A DNA stretch of 64,000 bases from Cynocephalus volans (GCF_027409185.1 NC_084468.1:140404001-140468000); one strand, 5' to 3'; counted from the first letter of the stretch, positions 12,704-24,605 are shown. Notes: a model not told the origin generated them from the letters alone. Program-made: numbers and translations.

Positions 12704-13235
12704 TGTCAGGTAGAAAAAACTTTTCCTGCGTCCTCAGGTTCAGTGACTGAGGGCCTATGAATTAAACCAACAAAAGGTTGATTAACAGGAGAAAAAGTTT
12801 ATTTGTATGCATACTGGAGCTAACAAAAGAAGTAGCTAGCTCACTGACTGGTTAATGTTAGAGGCTAATATACCTAACTTAATAGGGGCAAGGAAGGGAT
12901 GGAAAGGGCTTCTATGGGAAGAACAAATAGGTTTCTTTGGAAAAGACAAAGGGGTTTTTAGGAGAACAAACAGGAGATAAGAAAGCTTGTGTTACTGTTT
13001 ATGCAGGTGTGAGTGGCCTTTCCATTCTTTGGGGCCATAAATCTCCGGGGGAAGGGGTTTATGGTAGGTTTGCTCTTGACCTCCCTCCTGTGAGTAGACT
13101 CACCCAAAAGAGGGAATTTACAGCAGCTTCTTTTCCTGGAAGTTTTAGCTTTTAATCAGATAAAAGAAACCCCCAGAAGCTCAGCTTTTAGTCAGATAGG
13201 AAAGCTCTGAGAAGGCTTTTTTGTTTATCTGTTGG
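12704..13235 (-). mobile_element. Probable LTR of an endogenous retrovirus, family unresolved
   Basis: On the minus strand there is a polyadenylation-like AAATAAACTTTTTCTCCTG followed by GTTAATCAACC and CCTCAGTCACTGAACCTGAGGACG. This resembles the R-U5 part of several mammalian ERV LTRs. I could not identify clean TG...CA ends with a duplication, so the borders are approximate. It may be a relative of other mammal-wide LTRs rather than of the solo LTR at 10956-11592. Confidence 0.42.
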
Positions 13236-14994
13236 TTCTCAAAAGTTTTCAGCTGAAAATAATCTTCATACCAACTCTGGGATTCTAAGTGGGTCCCTGC
13301 ACCTGTTAAAAGATAATTCAAAGAAAAGTAGAAGGAGGAGAGAGGGGAGGGGTAGGAAGAGGAGAAGAAAGAGGAAGTAAAATCATGACTCATACAAATA
13401 TAAAATCAAAATGTCTCAAAGACTCTAACTCATTTACTACTGAGAGAACAAGTTAGATGTCATAAACAATTCAAAGGAGAATTCAGAATACACTAGTATA
13501 TAGGCCAACAGAAATGCTGAAATAAATTTGCTTAATACAAGCAAAAATGACCAATATCCATGTGGCAATAATCAATGTATCTCACCATCAGTAATTCTAT
13601 CTATCACACATAAAGTGTATTTCTATAGATAATAATTATTTGCATTACTATAAGTTTTCTACACTTTAAAATTGTAAAATAGCTCAAAGTCAATGAAAGG
13701 TAGAGATAGTCTAGCACAGCAATCTTTATGTCTTTTGCCCATTTCAAAGTCTTTCACATGTTTTCCTGTTATATCATTACCTGATTTTTCCATATCCTCC
13801 TTCAACTTTATGACCTAATTCAAATAGGCAGAGTTCTGTGCCTCAGTAAAGGTGTAGCCAACTTCCCTCACTAATCTCTTCACAGTCTCATTAAATTCTT
13901 ATCATTTTCTTATGTGTTCTGTCTGGCAGGACCACAATTCTTACAAATATTTTAATAAAATTCTAATGAAATTTGAGTATCTTCTGCTCTTTGTCTAACT
14001 GCCTGACCCGCAACACAGGATACATGCTAAGGACATATGCAAAGAACAACACAGAAATATCATGGACTTAGATTCTTCTTAGTCTTTCATCTTGTGATTC
14101 TTAGTTATATAAGAAATTTTCATCTCTCAATGCATAATATATAATTACATAGTATTCTGCGCCAGAACATGGAACTCTCTCAGGAGTTGTTAAGCATTGC
14201 ATCCTGGCTAGTCAATAACAATGACACATTTTCTCACCACTGCACACTCTGTCCCAACCTTACCTATCGATTTTCCCAAGCAAACACAGTTACTAAATTA
14301 TTAAGATTGAATGCTGTCAGTCAATCAAGGGTCTGATCTTAGAAATTTGTGTATTGATTTAACCATTTTACAGCCTTCAAGAGTAGTATGTCAATTCAAA
14401 TACAAAACTCTTCCAAAGTTGGCATTTCAGCCACCTCTGAAGGATCCTATCCAACACAATCAGAAATCCCTAACCTTCCAATAATAACATCTTTTCCTAT
14501 TCCATTCCACATTCCAACAGTTGCACATGTAGAACATAGAGATCTTTTGGAACAGCTTGGAGTGGAGGGGCAATTTTCAGTTGTTACAGATAATCCTTAC
14601 TGCTTTAAAAGAAGATCTACCATAGCTTTTAGGTATGGCTATACAAATATTTGAAAGAATGCTAAATTACTCTGCATGAGAAATAAGTAAAAGATACAGG
14701 TGCTTAGGGCAGATCCAAACCTTAAGAAAGGCTGCAGCCAGGGAGGCTGGAAGCTCCATGGTGGAAAAGCTGAATCCCCGTTAACATCTAAGCCAGAGAG
14801 ACTCCATGACAAACGTCACTCTAAAGAGGATAGTTGAGATAATTTACATTGAAATATAAACTCCCTTTTCCCTCACCCTTTTAAAATTGTCAACCATTAA
14901 AATATTTAGGTTGACTCAGGACACAGACAGCACTCAGGGGCAGGTGCATAGTCGGTTTACATGACCAGAACACGTTTATTTGCTCTTCTGTGAA

Positions 14995-15511
14995 CTAATA
15001 CTTCTCTAACTCTTTGTGCATACCTTTCCAGAGGGACTCAATATCATTTTCTCTATTTATTAGTGCTATTGCAGTATGGCTTATTGCTGTTCTTAAGGAT
15101 ATGGTTCCACAATAAAAAGGAAAAGTTTTTTCCTCTTTTTTAGACTTTGCCTTTGACTTCTCCAAAGTTTTCCTGTAACTGTCACTTACTGGCCCTTGCC
15201 TTTGTACTTCTCTTTCTGAACAATTGAGTTCTAAAGCCCTTTGGTGGATCAGAAGAAGGTGTTCATCTGTGCTGGGGGTAATAAGGACCACAGTGGCCCA
15301 GAAAGGAATTTCAGAGTTCCACTGGGGTGAGGAGGGGATCTACAGAAGGAGCTGGTACCTGATCCCAAACAGGGTAAGGAGAGTGCTCATGTAAGAAAGA
15401 TGCCCACTGCGGGGAGTGAGAACTGAGTGTGGTGGGGAAAGCATCCATGCAGGGAAGAGGATTGGTCAAGATAATAAATTCATTGCAGGTAACAGAAAGC
15501 AAGTTTCTCAC
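14995..15511 (-). pseudogene. Coding-like minus-strand stretch with one frameshift, unidentified
   Basis: Two open stretches in different minus frames abut near 15311. The upstream one (about 67 codons to 15311) and the downstream one (stop at 14995) would join in one protein-like reading if a single frameshift near 15311-15320 were ignored. The composition is balanced, with charged clusters and few simple repeats, unlike most chance frames in this window. An AATAAA-like motif lies just after the stop, near 14976. I do not recognise the protein, and no poly-A tail or duplication was seen. It could be a processed pseudogene, an ERV remnant or chance. Confidence 0.22.
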
Positions 15512-15639
15512 TGTCAGAAAAGGGAGTAACAGATGTATAAAGGGAGAAAACTAGACTGAACCTTGTAGTGTTGGATAGGAATTAGAGATGAATTCATAGT
15601 TTTCAGTATCTAGAGATATATAAAGAAATAAATATGGAT

Positions 15640-16790
15640 GTAAATGTGTGTATGTATCAATAACTAGACGAATGTTTCCTAGTCTGTCCACTGTAGGGCC
15701 ACATAGCAGTGACACCCTAATGTCAATGAGCATACCTGGAGTCCACGTCTTAGCTTCTGAATACCATTCCACCCCAGAGAAACCAGAGCTCCTTAGACAA
15801 ATGGCTAGTTTCAGAGCTACGGCAGAGAAAATACAAGATGGTCAAGATGATCACAAAATACCTTTTAGTGCCAGAAAACAAGGAAGTGCTCAAAGAATGC
15901 TGGGTAAATATTAAAAGGACACCAAAGCTAGGTTGAAGGGGCTCCGTTGGTCTGATCTGGGACAACTTGAGCATGAAAATAAGAGATGATAGTTAACAGA
16001 TTGTAACCCATTGAATGAAACAGAAAGCCATGAGTCTATCTGATAGAAATAAATAAATGGATAAATTAAAATTTTGATGAGGAAAGCAATTTTACATAGG
16101 TTCAAAGTACCCCTCTACAAAATATGTATTAATTATAAAGGCTAACTCTGCTGTTGCGAAGATTAGATTAATCACCTAATCAAGTGACTAAAGTGATCAT
16201 TGTCATTAACGGGACACATCAAAATCTTGTACTGCCTGACAGGTTGAAATAAGCATCACGTGTAAACGTCTTGCCAGAGATGCCTAACCTGAACCTAATT
16301 AGGATGAACATCAGTTAACCCCAATTCAGCAACATTCTTCAAAATAATTGACTTACAATTTTCAAAAGCGTCAAGGTCAGGAAAGATAAGGCTGTGAAAC
16401 AGTTCCAGATGAAAGAAAACCAAAAAATAGGACAACTACAAGGCTACTTCAAAAAGCTCATGGAGACATTCATATTACCTTACAATTCTATTTTTCCAGT
16501 AACTTTTTTAAGTACCCTCATACATGAAAGGAGTGATTCTAAACTAAATCCTTTTATTTTAAAGGATTTTGGGGGGCAACATATAAACTTGAATGGATTC
16601 TGAGATTTAAACAGTAATAACAAATCAAATTAATTTTCTGATTTTAATGGCTCTGATTGTGGAGGAGAATGTCCTTGCTTGTAGGAAACGCACACCAAAG
16701 TGTTTAGGAATGATGCAGCATCAAGTTAGCAGCTTACTCTAAAATGGTTCAGTGGGCAAAAAATATTCTTTATACTATACCTGTAACTTC
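15640..16790 (+). mobile_element. Old L1-3'-UTR-like repeat, split by a MITE
   Basis: Both sides of the MITE at 16439-16520 read as one old repeat. Upstream is 'aacattcttcaaaataattgac' and 'gaaacagttccagatgaaag'. Downstream is 'gagaatgtccttgcttgtagg', then 'cttactctaaaatggttcag'. I associate this order with old L1-type 3' ends in mammals, but the family name is uncertain. The 5' border is vague. Confidence 0.42.
16439..16520. mobile_element. Palindromic MITE, copy A (mariner-like, TA-flanked)
   Basis: This 82-bp element has imperfect inverted ends: CAAGGCTACTTCAAAAAGC on the left and the complement of GTAACTTTTTTAAGTACCCTCA on the right. A TA dinucleotide sits on each side (16437-16438 and 16521-16522). 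It interrupts an older repeat, and removing it restores that repeat's reading. It is related to copies at 22462 and 52919. Confidence 0.75.
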
Positions 16791-17749
16791 TTCATCAGTT
16801 TGAGATCATCTTAAAGCTAAATACTATTTTTAAAATATGACTTAAAAATATTTAAGATTTCCAGTATATCTGTTGAATCATAATGTCATGAAAACGTAGG
16901 ACTAATTTTGTGATACAATCATTGAAGAGCTATAACTTACACTAAATATAAATTTGCAAGATAGGACATAAAAGCATACTATTCATTTTTTAAAAGTTAC
17001 TTAGAGAAGAATTTTCAAAACAGCAGCATAAAAACTCAGGCAGGTACGTCTAGTGAAAACATCTTCAAACAGTATCTGAGGCTGGAGGCTGAAAATTCAA
17101 CGAATTTTTCATAAAACCTTGGTTTTTAACATGTTCCTAAAAGATTAATAAAGATATAAAAAGTTAGCCTCAACACAGATCAGTTTATTACAAGAATGTT
17201 TGGTATCTCTGAAATGTGTGATGTTCTGTCAGTGATGGCCTGTGATATCCCAATTCTTTGTTTTGACTTTGTTCTAATTGAGTGGCTGAAAAAAGATTGA
17301 TTAATTTTAAAATAATTTCAAAATTGAGAACACTATTTACAACACAGCTCGTTACTACATAGATTTGACTATTTTCTACATCTTATTATGTGCTCTGTAA
17401 CAACTACGTGCAGTCAAAGTGGACATAGATTGATCACTTCTTTATGAGAATGTCAATTGCCCTCTTATTAAAAGAAAACAAAATACTACTGTATCTTACA
17501 AAAAAACACCAGTCACTTTTATTCTTTTTATGCTTCGAAAACAGACCACAAATATGTTTTTGCATAAAAAGCTTTAATGACTGTTCAAATTATTCTGTTT
17601 TTATTTCTTTGTAATTATGAGTGTTCTAGAAAGTTCCAGAGATTTACAAAATCAGTAAGGATAATAAGCATATAATTGTCCTTGGAGTCTACAATAATCT
17701 TTGAAATTATATAAATCTGAGATTTAAAAGTTGTATACTTAATGTATTT

Positions 17750-17975
17750 CCACACAAAAATCTGCACAGATATTTTTATAGCAACTTTACAGATATTTTC
17801 ATAACTGCCTAAACTTGGAAACAACCAAGAGGTCTTTCCGTAGGTGAATGAATAAATGCATATTACTAAGTGAGAGAAGCTAATCTGAAAAGGCTACATA
17901 TTGTATGATTCCAACTACATAACATCTGGAAAAAGTAAAATTATGGTAATAGCAAAAAATTTGTATCTCTCAATT
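17750..17975 (+). mobile_element. L1 fragment (ORF2 end/3' region)
   Basis: Phrases such as 'aacaaccaagaggtctttccgtaggtgaatgaataaa' and 'tattgtatgattccaactacataacatctgg' are diverged L1 sequence from the last part of ORF2 and the 3' side. It is short, with no tail identified. Confidence 0.5.
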
Positions 17976-18380
17976 CTTATTTTAATAGTTTCTAGACACA
18001 GACACTTCCTCTAAGTTTATTGCTCAAACTTTTCTTCTTTGTGTTTATGGGACAATTTTTACTCCTTAAGTTTATATCTCTAATTGTTCTATTCAACAAG
18101 TAATTTTCAACATTCCTAACCAGTGATGCAAACAAATAACAGCAGGAAGTTTGTTTCCAATGAGTTTTCTTTCTTGTGGAGGAGATAAGATTAAAGCATT
18201 CTTAACAATCCAAGAACCAATAATGTGATGAAATTAATCACTTGGTGTATATTAACTTGGGAGAGATTAATGTGGTCTGCTCATTGAAGTCCCAAAGTTC
18301 TTAGAGGCCTCCACATTCTATTAAATGATCATTCATAGAGGTATGAATATAACAAGTTAGATATTTCAAAACTTTAATTT

Positions 18381-18527
18381 TTTTTTTTTTTTTTTTTTTG
18401 TCTTTTTCATGACCGGTACTCAGCCAGTGAGTGCACCGGCCATTCCTATATAGGATCCAAACCCGGGGCGGGAGCGTCGCTGCGCTCCCAGCGCCGCACT
18501 CTCCCGAGTGCGCCACGGGGTCGGCCC
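18381..18527 (-). mobile_element. tRNA-like SINE, dimeric type with short right unit
   Basis: On the minus strand it reads GGCCGACCCCGTGGCGCACTC, then GGATCCTATATAGGAATGGCC, then a short right part GGTGCACTCACTGGCTGAG ending CGGTCATG and an A tail. The tail is the long T run at 18378-18399. The flanking duplication CAAAACTTTRATTTTT (from 18367 and from 18528) has one mismatch. The right unit lacks about 40 bases found in the three + strand copies, so it is a separate subfamily. Confidence 0.87.
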
Positions 18528-19089
18528 CAAAACTTTGATTTTTAAACTGGCTTTGACATTCAGAACACATTTTCTGCTAGAAACATGGTTGGAAATAGTG
18601 ACTATTTTTTGACTACTCAAAATAAACAAATAAAGAAAAGAATATTTACCTAGGAGGAGTAGACTTTCACCTAGCTGCAGGCCAATGTCTGCCGCAGAAA
18701 TTCCAACAAGGCTGGAACCCAAACTTAGGGAGGAAGTGACGGTGATGAAAGGGAATGGAGGATTTCTGGAAATTGGGGAAGTGGTGGGAAGCCAGAACGG
18801 GGCCTCTGGAATGAGGATGGGACCTTGAAAAGACTGAGTGGTGCTGAGTGGACTTGATGTTGAAACTAACTCAGAAAGTTCATGCAGTAAAGCTCTTGGG
18901 CAAAGGGTAGAAATAAAAGAAAGTGAGCTGTACTTCTTCCTGCACGCTACGGAATCCCCAGAGGGGCTCAGTAGTGGCTTTGCCATGCTACCAGCTGCTC
19001 CAGCCAGTTCAGCAAGTTCTGTCCATTCTACCTCTGTATTACGTGTCAAATGTGTCCACTTTTCTCATATCCACTGACACTGTCCTAGA

Positions 19090-19735
19090 CTAATCCCCAT
19101 CACCTTTGACCGGGTTACTGCAGTCTACTAAAGAGCAGTCCAGCTTCTAATCTCGCCCTCGCTAGTCTCCTACCCACTGACACCTACCCCCAACAGCCAG
19201 AATAGCGTTATAAAGCCTACATGCTGTGCCCAAGTAGTGCCTTGGTTTAGTAGCCTTTGTTAGTTTTCCTTTGCAGTTTAAATAAAATCTGAGCTCCTTC
19301 CTCTGCCTAAGGACTCTTCTCTATTGCACAAGCTTAGTGTTAGCACCTATCTCTGCTCACTGCACTCCACAGCAGCCTTCCCTGAATTACCCAATCCTCG
19401 GCCTGAAGCCTCTTCATCACCTCTTCAGCCACCACCACCCCTCCCCCACTCTTTATGTCCTTCAGATCTCAGCTTAAATGGCACCATTTTACAAAGGCCC
19501 TCACTAACTACCCCTTGTATAAAGCCCCAGGACACAGTTATTATCCATTACAGCCCCTGTTTTTTTTCTTTTTGCATCTCTCATAATTTGTAATTATGTG
19601 TTGACTTGTTCCATGTGTGTTCCCCACTAGACGATAACCTCTAGGGCAGGAACTCTGTTGCATTCAATGCTGCATGCACAAAATCTTGCCCGGGGCCTCA
19701 CACTTAGGAACTATACAATACATGAATGAGCACGT
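19090..19735 (+). mobile_element. LINE-2 3' end
   Basis: The text follows the L2 3' consensus: 'ttcagatctcagcttaaatgg', 'ggccctcactaactacc', 'ccccactagacgataacctctagggcaggaactctg', ending in 'aactatacaatacatgaatgag'. It is diverged and without intact coding sequence. Apparent ORFs at 19324-19593 come from this repeat. Confidence 0.65.
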
Positions 19736-20195
19736 GACGTGTGCTTTCCTGTTATCCTCTATACCTTCTCCTTCCAGACCAGTCTTGATTCTGGCCCATA
19801 GTAAGAATATGATAAATTCCTATTTTTAAAATGATTGGCAGAAAATTTTTTGTAGAAGAGGGGAACTGAGCTGAACTGTCAGGGATGGGCAGATATCTCA
19901 TAAAAAAGAGGGATGGAGAGGACATTTCAGGTGGGAAATAGCATGAACAAAGGCAAAGAGAGGAAAATCCTGGCATCTTCTGGAGACATGAAAAAGAGCA
20001 TCGTATTGATGAGAAGTTTCTTGGAAAATAGTTGGCATCAGGATAGCAAGTAAGGTGCGGTTACCGTATGGAGGGTTATATAAACCAGGGTGAGAAAACC
20101 AAATGTTTATAAAATATCAGGGGAAACCACTCTTTGCGATACCTTTGTATCAACCTTCTTCAAACATTGTGTCTCCTCCCCTCCCTTCATCACAG

Positions 20196-20333
20196 TTGCT
20201 CATGGGAGCGGACAGGACATCAAGTGCCCCGTTGGCTACTTCCCCTGTGGCAATATCAGCAAGTGCTTGCCTCAGTTTCTGCAGTGTAACAGTGTGGATG
20301 ACTGTGGGAATCAGGCCGATGAAGACAACTGCG
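20196..20333 (+). CDS. RXFP1: RXFP1 exon 2: LDLa module
   Basis: This exon of 138 bp (phase 1 in, phase 1 out) encodes the LDL-receptor class A module, the N-terminal domain that RXFP1 needs for signalling after relaxin binds. All six cysteines are present (C in IKC, FPC, SKC, LQC, DDC, DNC). So is the acidic calcium cage (SVDDC...ADEDNC). An N-glycosylation sequon, Asn-Ile-Ser, stands where human has Asn-Ile-Thr. Of three residues reported to drive activation (mature Leu7, Tyr9, Lys17), Tyr9 and Lys17 are kept and Leu7 is Val; Ser6 is Pro. The acceptor is preceded by a long pyrimidine tract and the donor is GCG|GTGAGT. Skipping this exon would stay in frame and delete the module. Confidence 0.97.
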
Positions 20334-20614
20334 GTGAGTGGAGCCCCTGCGGTCACAGTGAGAGAAGGGGCCAGAAGGACTGAAGGCGAAGCTGTCGAGA
20401 ATTCTCTTAATAACCAGAGAAAAGGGGAAGAGAAAACTGAACGGAAATACAAAATACATGTTGCTGAAGGAGATCATACATTTCTCTCATTAGCTGAAAA
20501 TATCCATTCTTTTCTGTGTAACAGTATCACAGCCAATATTTCAGGAAAGTAGTGATTGAGCCACAGAGTGTTTTAACCCAACAAATCTGTCCAGTTATGT
20601 CTCAGAGGCAGAAT

Positions 20615-20870
20615 GATGTAGAAATTGAGAATATGGACTCTGGAGCCAGGCTGCTGAACTTTGAACCTGGGTACAATAATAACTATGTAAACATGAAAAT
20701 ATTTCCTAAACATGGTGCACCTCAGTTTCCCCATTTTTAGAAGGGTTTGATAATTGTACCTATACCATGAGAAATTGGGAGGATTAAATGTAAAGGATTA
20801 GAAGAGTGCTGACATATGGCATGGTAAGTGTCGAATGCTATTACTCTTCCTTATCTTTTGTTTACTACAA
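20615..20870 (+). mobile_element. MIR SINE
   Basis: The MIR order is visible: 'atggactctggagccaggctg', 'aacctgggta', 'cctcagtttcccc' and 'gggaggattaaatgtaaaggattagaagagtgctgacatatgg'. It starts about 280 bp after the exon 2 donor. Confidence 0.68.
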
Positions 20871-21269
20871 TTAGGGAAGAAAAGCAAGAGCTCCTAAACA
20901 AGAAAAAACAATTTGTAAGCACCACTTACCTATTATTTAACCAACAACCATACCTATGACCTTATAAAGCCAACAATGAGGGCTTCTGGCCAAGCTTTCA
21001 GTTAGAATTTTGTTCCAACTTCTGTAGCCTTAAAAACACAAATTTATAAAAGAACTTGAATCGCTTGGGTGTGGCTCACTGGAAAAAATAAGCTTTGGTT
21101 AAAAGTGTAAAATAATGACATTTCCCTCATGGGGAAATAAAGTACTATTTTGGGAGGACAAAACACGCATAACAATGTTAATATTCAAAGTGCTACATAA
21201 ATAATATATACTAAAGAGGTCATGCTGATATCACTCTCTCAAGTATTATAGGCTTTTTAAGGCACTACC

Positions 21270-21780
21270 TTGAAGGAATTAAACTTCAGCTAACGTAGAA
21301 TAAGATGGAGATCAGGCTTGAAAATCCCCAACCAGAAAAAACCAGCTAGCCCTCATAAGCAAAACTTAACCTAACATTCCTTGAACGGAAGCGAAACTTA
21401 AACTTAGGTTATTTCTTGTAAATGCTTCTAATGATCATAAACAAAACTCAAATGATCTTCCTAAAATGGTATAAGGTAATATCAATTGCCTTAACCTGTC
21501 CCCTGCCATCTGCAAACCCTGTTGTAATAATTATTCATTGTAAAGGTTAAACAGCTTCTTCATTTTTGCTTTATGTCATGCTGTAATACATGTCTCTGAG
21601 CTTCTTATGACCTGGGTTGAAGTCTCCCTGATTAGCAAGCCATACTTTCTTTTATTGTATGATAATAAACTCTTAAATTTTTCTAATTTGATCTGATTTT
21701 ATTTTTGACCCTTCTCAGTTTGGAACACTGTCTCTAGATGGTGGCTGTAAGTCGAGTGTAACCACACTATCTAAACAGGT
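21270..21780 (+). mobile_element. Possible degraded LTR
   Basis: A polyadenylation-like 'gataataaactctta' follows a C/T-rich stretch ('cttctctgagcttcttatgacctgg' type), and a 'gatctgattttatttttgaccc' tail follows it. The arrangement resembles the R-U5 end of an ERV LTR, but no clean ends or duplication were found. Confidence 0.3.
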
Positions 21781-22239
21781 GAGCTTAAGTTACAATTGCC
21801 TTTGATTTGGATGCCTATGTGTTTTCTTTTTCAAAAAGTGGCATCTCGTTAAAACAACTGAATATTACACAAACTTAAAAAAATAAATAAATAAGTAAAA
21901 AAACAGTGTTCTGCCCACTGCCAACCACTTTCCCCTCAACCTACTGGCAATTCAAATAGAGTCCTAGAGAGAGCGACAGGAGAGCTTCCCGCCAATTGAA
22001 GTGGTGGCAGAAAGCAGAAAAAGGAACCTGGGAGGAGCAGCAAATTTACCACCAAAAGTGGGTTCTCAGTGAAAAAAGATTTGGGAACTCTAGCTTTAGT
22101 GTAAATTTAAAGAGACCAAGTAACAAAAGTAGCAATCCTTACAGTAATTATCCTCAAAGTCATGCAAGTTTTTCAGGATTGACCGAACAGCAAATTAAGA
22201 AGGAGGCAATAAAGCATTTAGGTTTAGAGAGCAGGCTCA

Positions 22240-22386
22240 GGAGTCAGAGACTTGGGCTTATATTCAGGCTATGAAGGGAGGCAAAAGTTGCTGTTTGCTT
22301 TTCTGTAAAAGTGAAATAAGAGTATTTGTGTCCTTGAGTTAAGAGTATTCCATGAGATAATGTATTTAAGATGCTTAGAAGAGTAC
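22240..22386 (+). mobile_element. MIR SINE fragment
   Basis: Diverged MIR phrases ('gctcaggagtcagagacttgggctt', 'ctgtaaaagtgaaataag', 'atgagataatgtatttaagatgcttagaagagtac') run directly up to the MLT1 LTR. Confidence 0.45.
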
Positions 22387-22389
22387 AGG

Positions 22390-22826
22390 TGTTATGGACT
22401 GAGTGCTTGTGTTCCCCCAAAATTCACATGTTGAAACCTTACCCTCTAATGACATAGCACAAGGGTACTTCAAAAAGTTTGTGGAAAGTTGTATATTATC
22501 TTTTAACTCCATTTTTTCAAGTACCCTGTTATTGAGAGGTGGGATCTTTGGGAGGTAATTTGGAATAGATGAGTTCATGAGGGTGGAGCACTCATAAATG
22601 GAATTAGTGCCTTTATAAGAGTCCCAAGGGAGCTTGCTTCCTCTCTGCCATCTGGGGACACAGCAAGAAGACTGCTGTCTGTGAACCAGGAAGCAGGCCC
22701 TCCACTAGACACCAAATCTATCAGTACGTTGACCTTGGACTTCCCAACCTCCAAAACTATGAGAAATAAATGTTTCTTAAGCCACCCAATCAATGGTATT
22801 CTGTTACAGCAGCCAGAGCTAAGACA
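22390..22826 (+). mobile_element. MLT1-type LTR (ERVL-MaLR)
   Basis: It begins TGTTATGGACTGAG and ends GAGCTAAGACA, with a 5-bp duplication ACAGG at 22385-22389 and 22827-22831, the expected length for ERVL-class insertions. Inside are the standard MLT1 phrases 'gatgagttcatgagggtggag', 'cacagcaagaagactgctg' and 'atgagaaataaatgtttctta' with its polyadenylation signal. A 66-bp MITE is nested at 22462-22527. Confidence 0.87.
22462..22527. mobile_element. Palindromic MITE, copy B, nested in MLT1
   Basis: The ends are AGGGTACTTCAAAAAG and the complement TTTTTTCAAGTACCCT, giving a hairpin-like unit of 66 bp. The core 'tatattatcttttaactcc' matches the cores of the other two copies. It splits the MLT1 LTR near its 5' end. 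TA occurs on both sides within a few bases, but the exact target duplication is blurred. Confidence 0.68.
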
Positions 22827-23244
22827 ACAGGACATAAAATTAGCACTTAATAAATGTTAGCTAGTATACCAGTTAGCTGTGGCTATATTTGTAGCTGTTG
22901 CAAACCTAGTGGCCCCAAAAGTAACCATTCATTTAGCTCATGATTCTGTGGGTCAGTAATTTAGAGTGGGCTTCTCTGAGATCAGCCAGGCAGTTCTTCT
23001 GGTCTCGGTTGTACATTCTCATGCATTTCAGTAATCTGTGGATCAGCTATGTCTTCATGCCTGAGACCTTGACTGAATCCTTTATTCACCACTGTCAACA
23101 TCTGAAAACCCCCAAATCCAGTTTTGGAAACATGGGAAAAATCATAATTCACTCTTACAAAAGTATGTCTATGTAACTAATAACTATTTCAAATTGTTAT
23201 TGGTCTTCTTATAGCAGAATCACATGACTTTCTTGAAATTCACC

Positions 23245-23432
23245 TAGACGAGTGGCTCGCCACATGCAGGCCCCAGAACAAATCCATTGGCGTCATCCAA
23301 GAGGTTGTTAGAAACACAAATTCTCAAGCCCCATCCCAGACCTACTGAATGAGAGACTGCTGGTGGCTTAGCAATCTGTTTCAAAAGCACCTCAAGTCAT
23401 TCTGATATGCACTAAGTTTTGAGAACCACTAA
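23245..23432 (-). mobile_element. MER5A (hAT-Charlie)
   Basis: The reverse complement follows MER5A: the + strand shows 'gttagaaacacaaattctcaagcccc', 'cagacctactgaat', 'agcaatctgtttcaaaagcacctcaagtcattctgatatgca' and a terminal 'gagaaccact'. The copy is old and diverged. Confidence 0.75.
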
Positions 23433-24605
23433 TTTAAACTTAAGGAGCAGAAAATCAGGGATGCATGCAAAATGGTAGCAATAGCAGAAATAAATGAGAA
23501 TCAAGTTTTCAGTTTGACGTGCAAGCATTCTAACTTACTAACATCATTATCAATTATCTAAAACTTTTTAGTTTTTAAAGGAAAACTGACACTCTGCTAG
23601 TGGCAGTCATCTAGAAATAGAGAAAATTTTAACTCTGTTCAAAACTTCAAAGATGGCCGGTTGGCATTCTGCTGCTGTTCATGCGTGAGTAGGTTAGAAC
23701 TTTCCAGGAAGGATGGCAGAATTTCATCGCCATCTTTAGAGTCCCTGTGATAAAAATTATTGATTTATAGTTATTTCTCCTTGCCTCTTATTGCTTTAAT
23801 TTCCTTTGCCAGCTGTGTTTTTTTTTTTCTTCATTTAGTAGTATCTGCATAATTTACGCTCCCAAGTGTTCTTTTCGGTGACATCCGTATTTCAATTCTG
23901 TTTAATGCTAATTAAATTGAGTCGGAAAGCTAGTTCTTTTCAGAATATGTAAACTCCATGCATATTTGAATAAGCAGCATTAGATAAATTTGCAATCATG
24001 TAAAATACAATATATTAACATAAAATAAAAAGAATCATAGTTATAAATCACTTTTAGAGTTATCACTTACAACTTAATAGTATATTGTCAAATAAAATAT
24101 CTTTATTTAATGGAAGAGGGAACTTTTTAAAATCAGAACATTTAAGATACATCCTAAAACATAACTTCAAAAACCTCTCTCTCATTCTCTTGAGCTACTT
24201 AAACACTGACACCAATAATGATTATTAAAATGGAAAAAGACATCAAATGGAAATAGTGGGAATAAAATTTGGTGGAGGGGCACATAAAAAATCAAATACC
24301 AAGTGAATTAAACTAACTGCCCATGTATTGAACTATAGTGTAAACTAATTATATTTAGAAAGAACTATTACTTTTCTATTATCAGAGAAAATTTTAAAAA
24401 GTACATAAAAAGTACTTTTATTTAGGTATTAAAATCCAAGTTTTCTCAGAAAACCCGTAAATATTTCTCTATAACTGAACACTTTACTAAGTATAAAAAA
24501 TAAAATATCTAAGTACAAAGAACATTAAGACTGAACATTCTTTCTGGACTCAATGAAAGCAAAAGCAATAGATTTAATTTTTTTTCAGCTGAATTCACAG
24601 AAATT

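Larger units (their letters stand above)
2195..20195 (+). other. RXFP1 intron 1 (18 kb)
   Basis: The intron runs from GTAAGA to a pyrimidine-rich tract ending CACAG. Apart from the mobile elements listed separately, it contains AT-rich single-copy DNA and old repeat debris. The debris includes L1-like 3' fragments around 2600-3250 and 8500-8880, a G-rich old-repeat-like stretch around 7000-7500, and a second such stretch around 19860-20040. I see nothing I can name in 3970-5040, 5970-6990, 7510-8185, 8890-10950, 13240-14980 and 16800-17740. Open frames of 60-210 codons occur on both strands here but lack protein-like features, apart from the minus-strand stretch at 14995-15511 listed separately. 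Confidence 0.8.

Noticed and set aside
18420..19049. 209-codon minus-strand open frame
   Set aside because: Its C-terminal part is translated from a SINE and the rest has no domain or protein-like motif; likely chance.
20103..20552. 149-codon frame over exon 2
   Set aside because: It is the wrong frame of the LDLa exon; the real frame has all six cysteines and correct phases.
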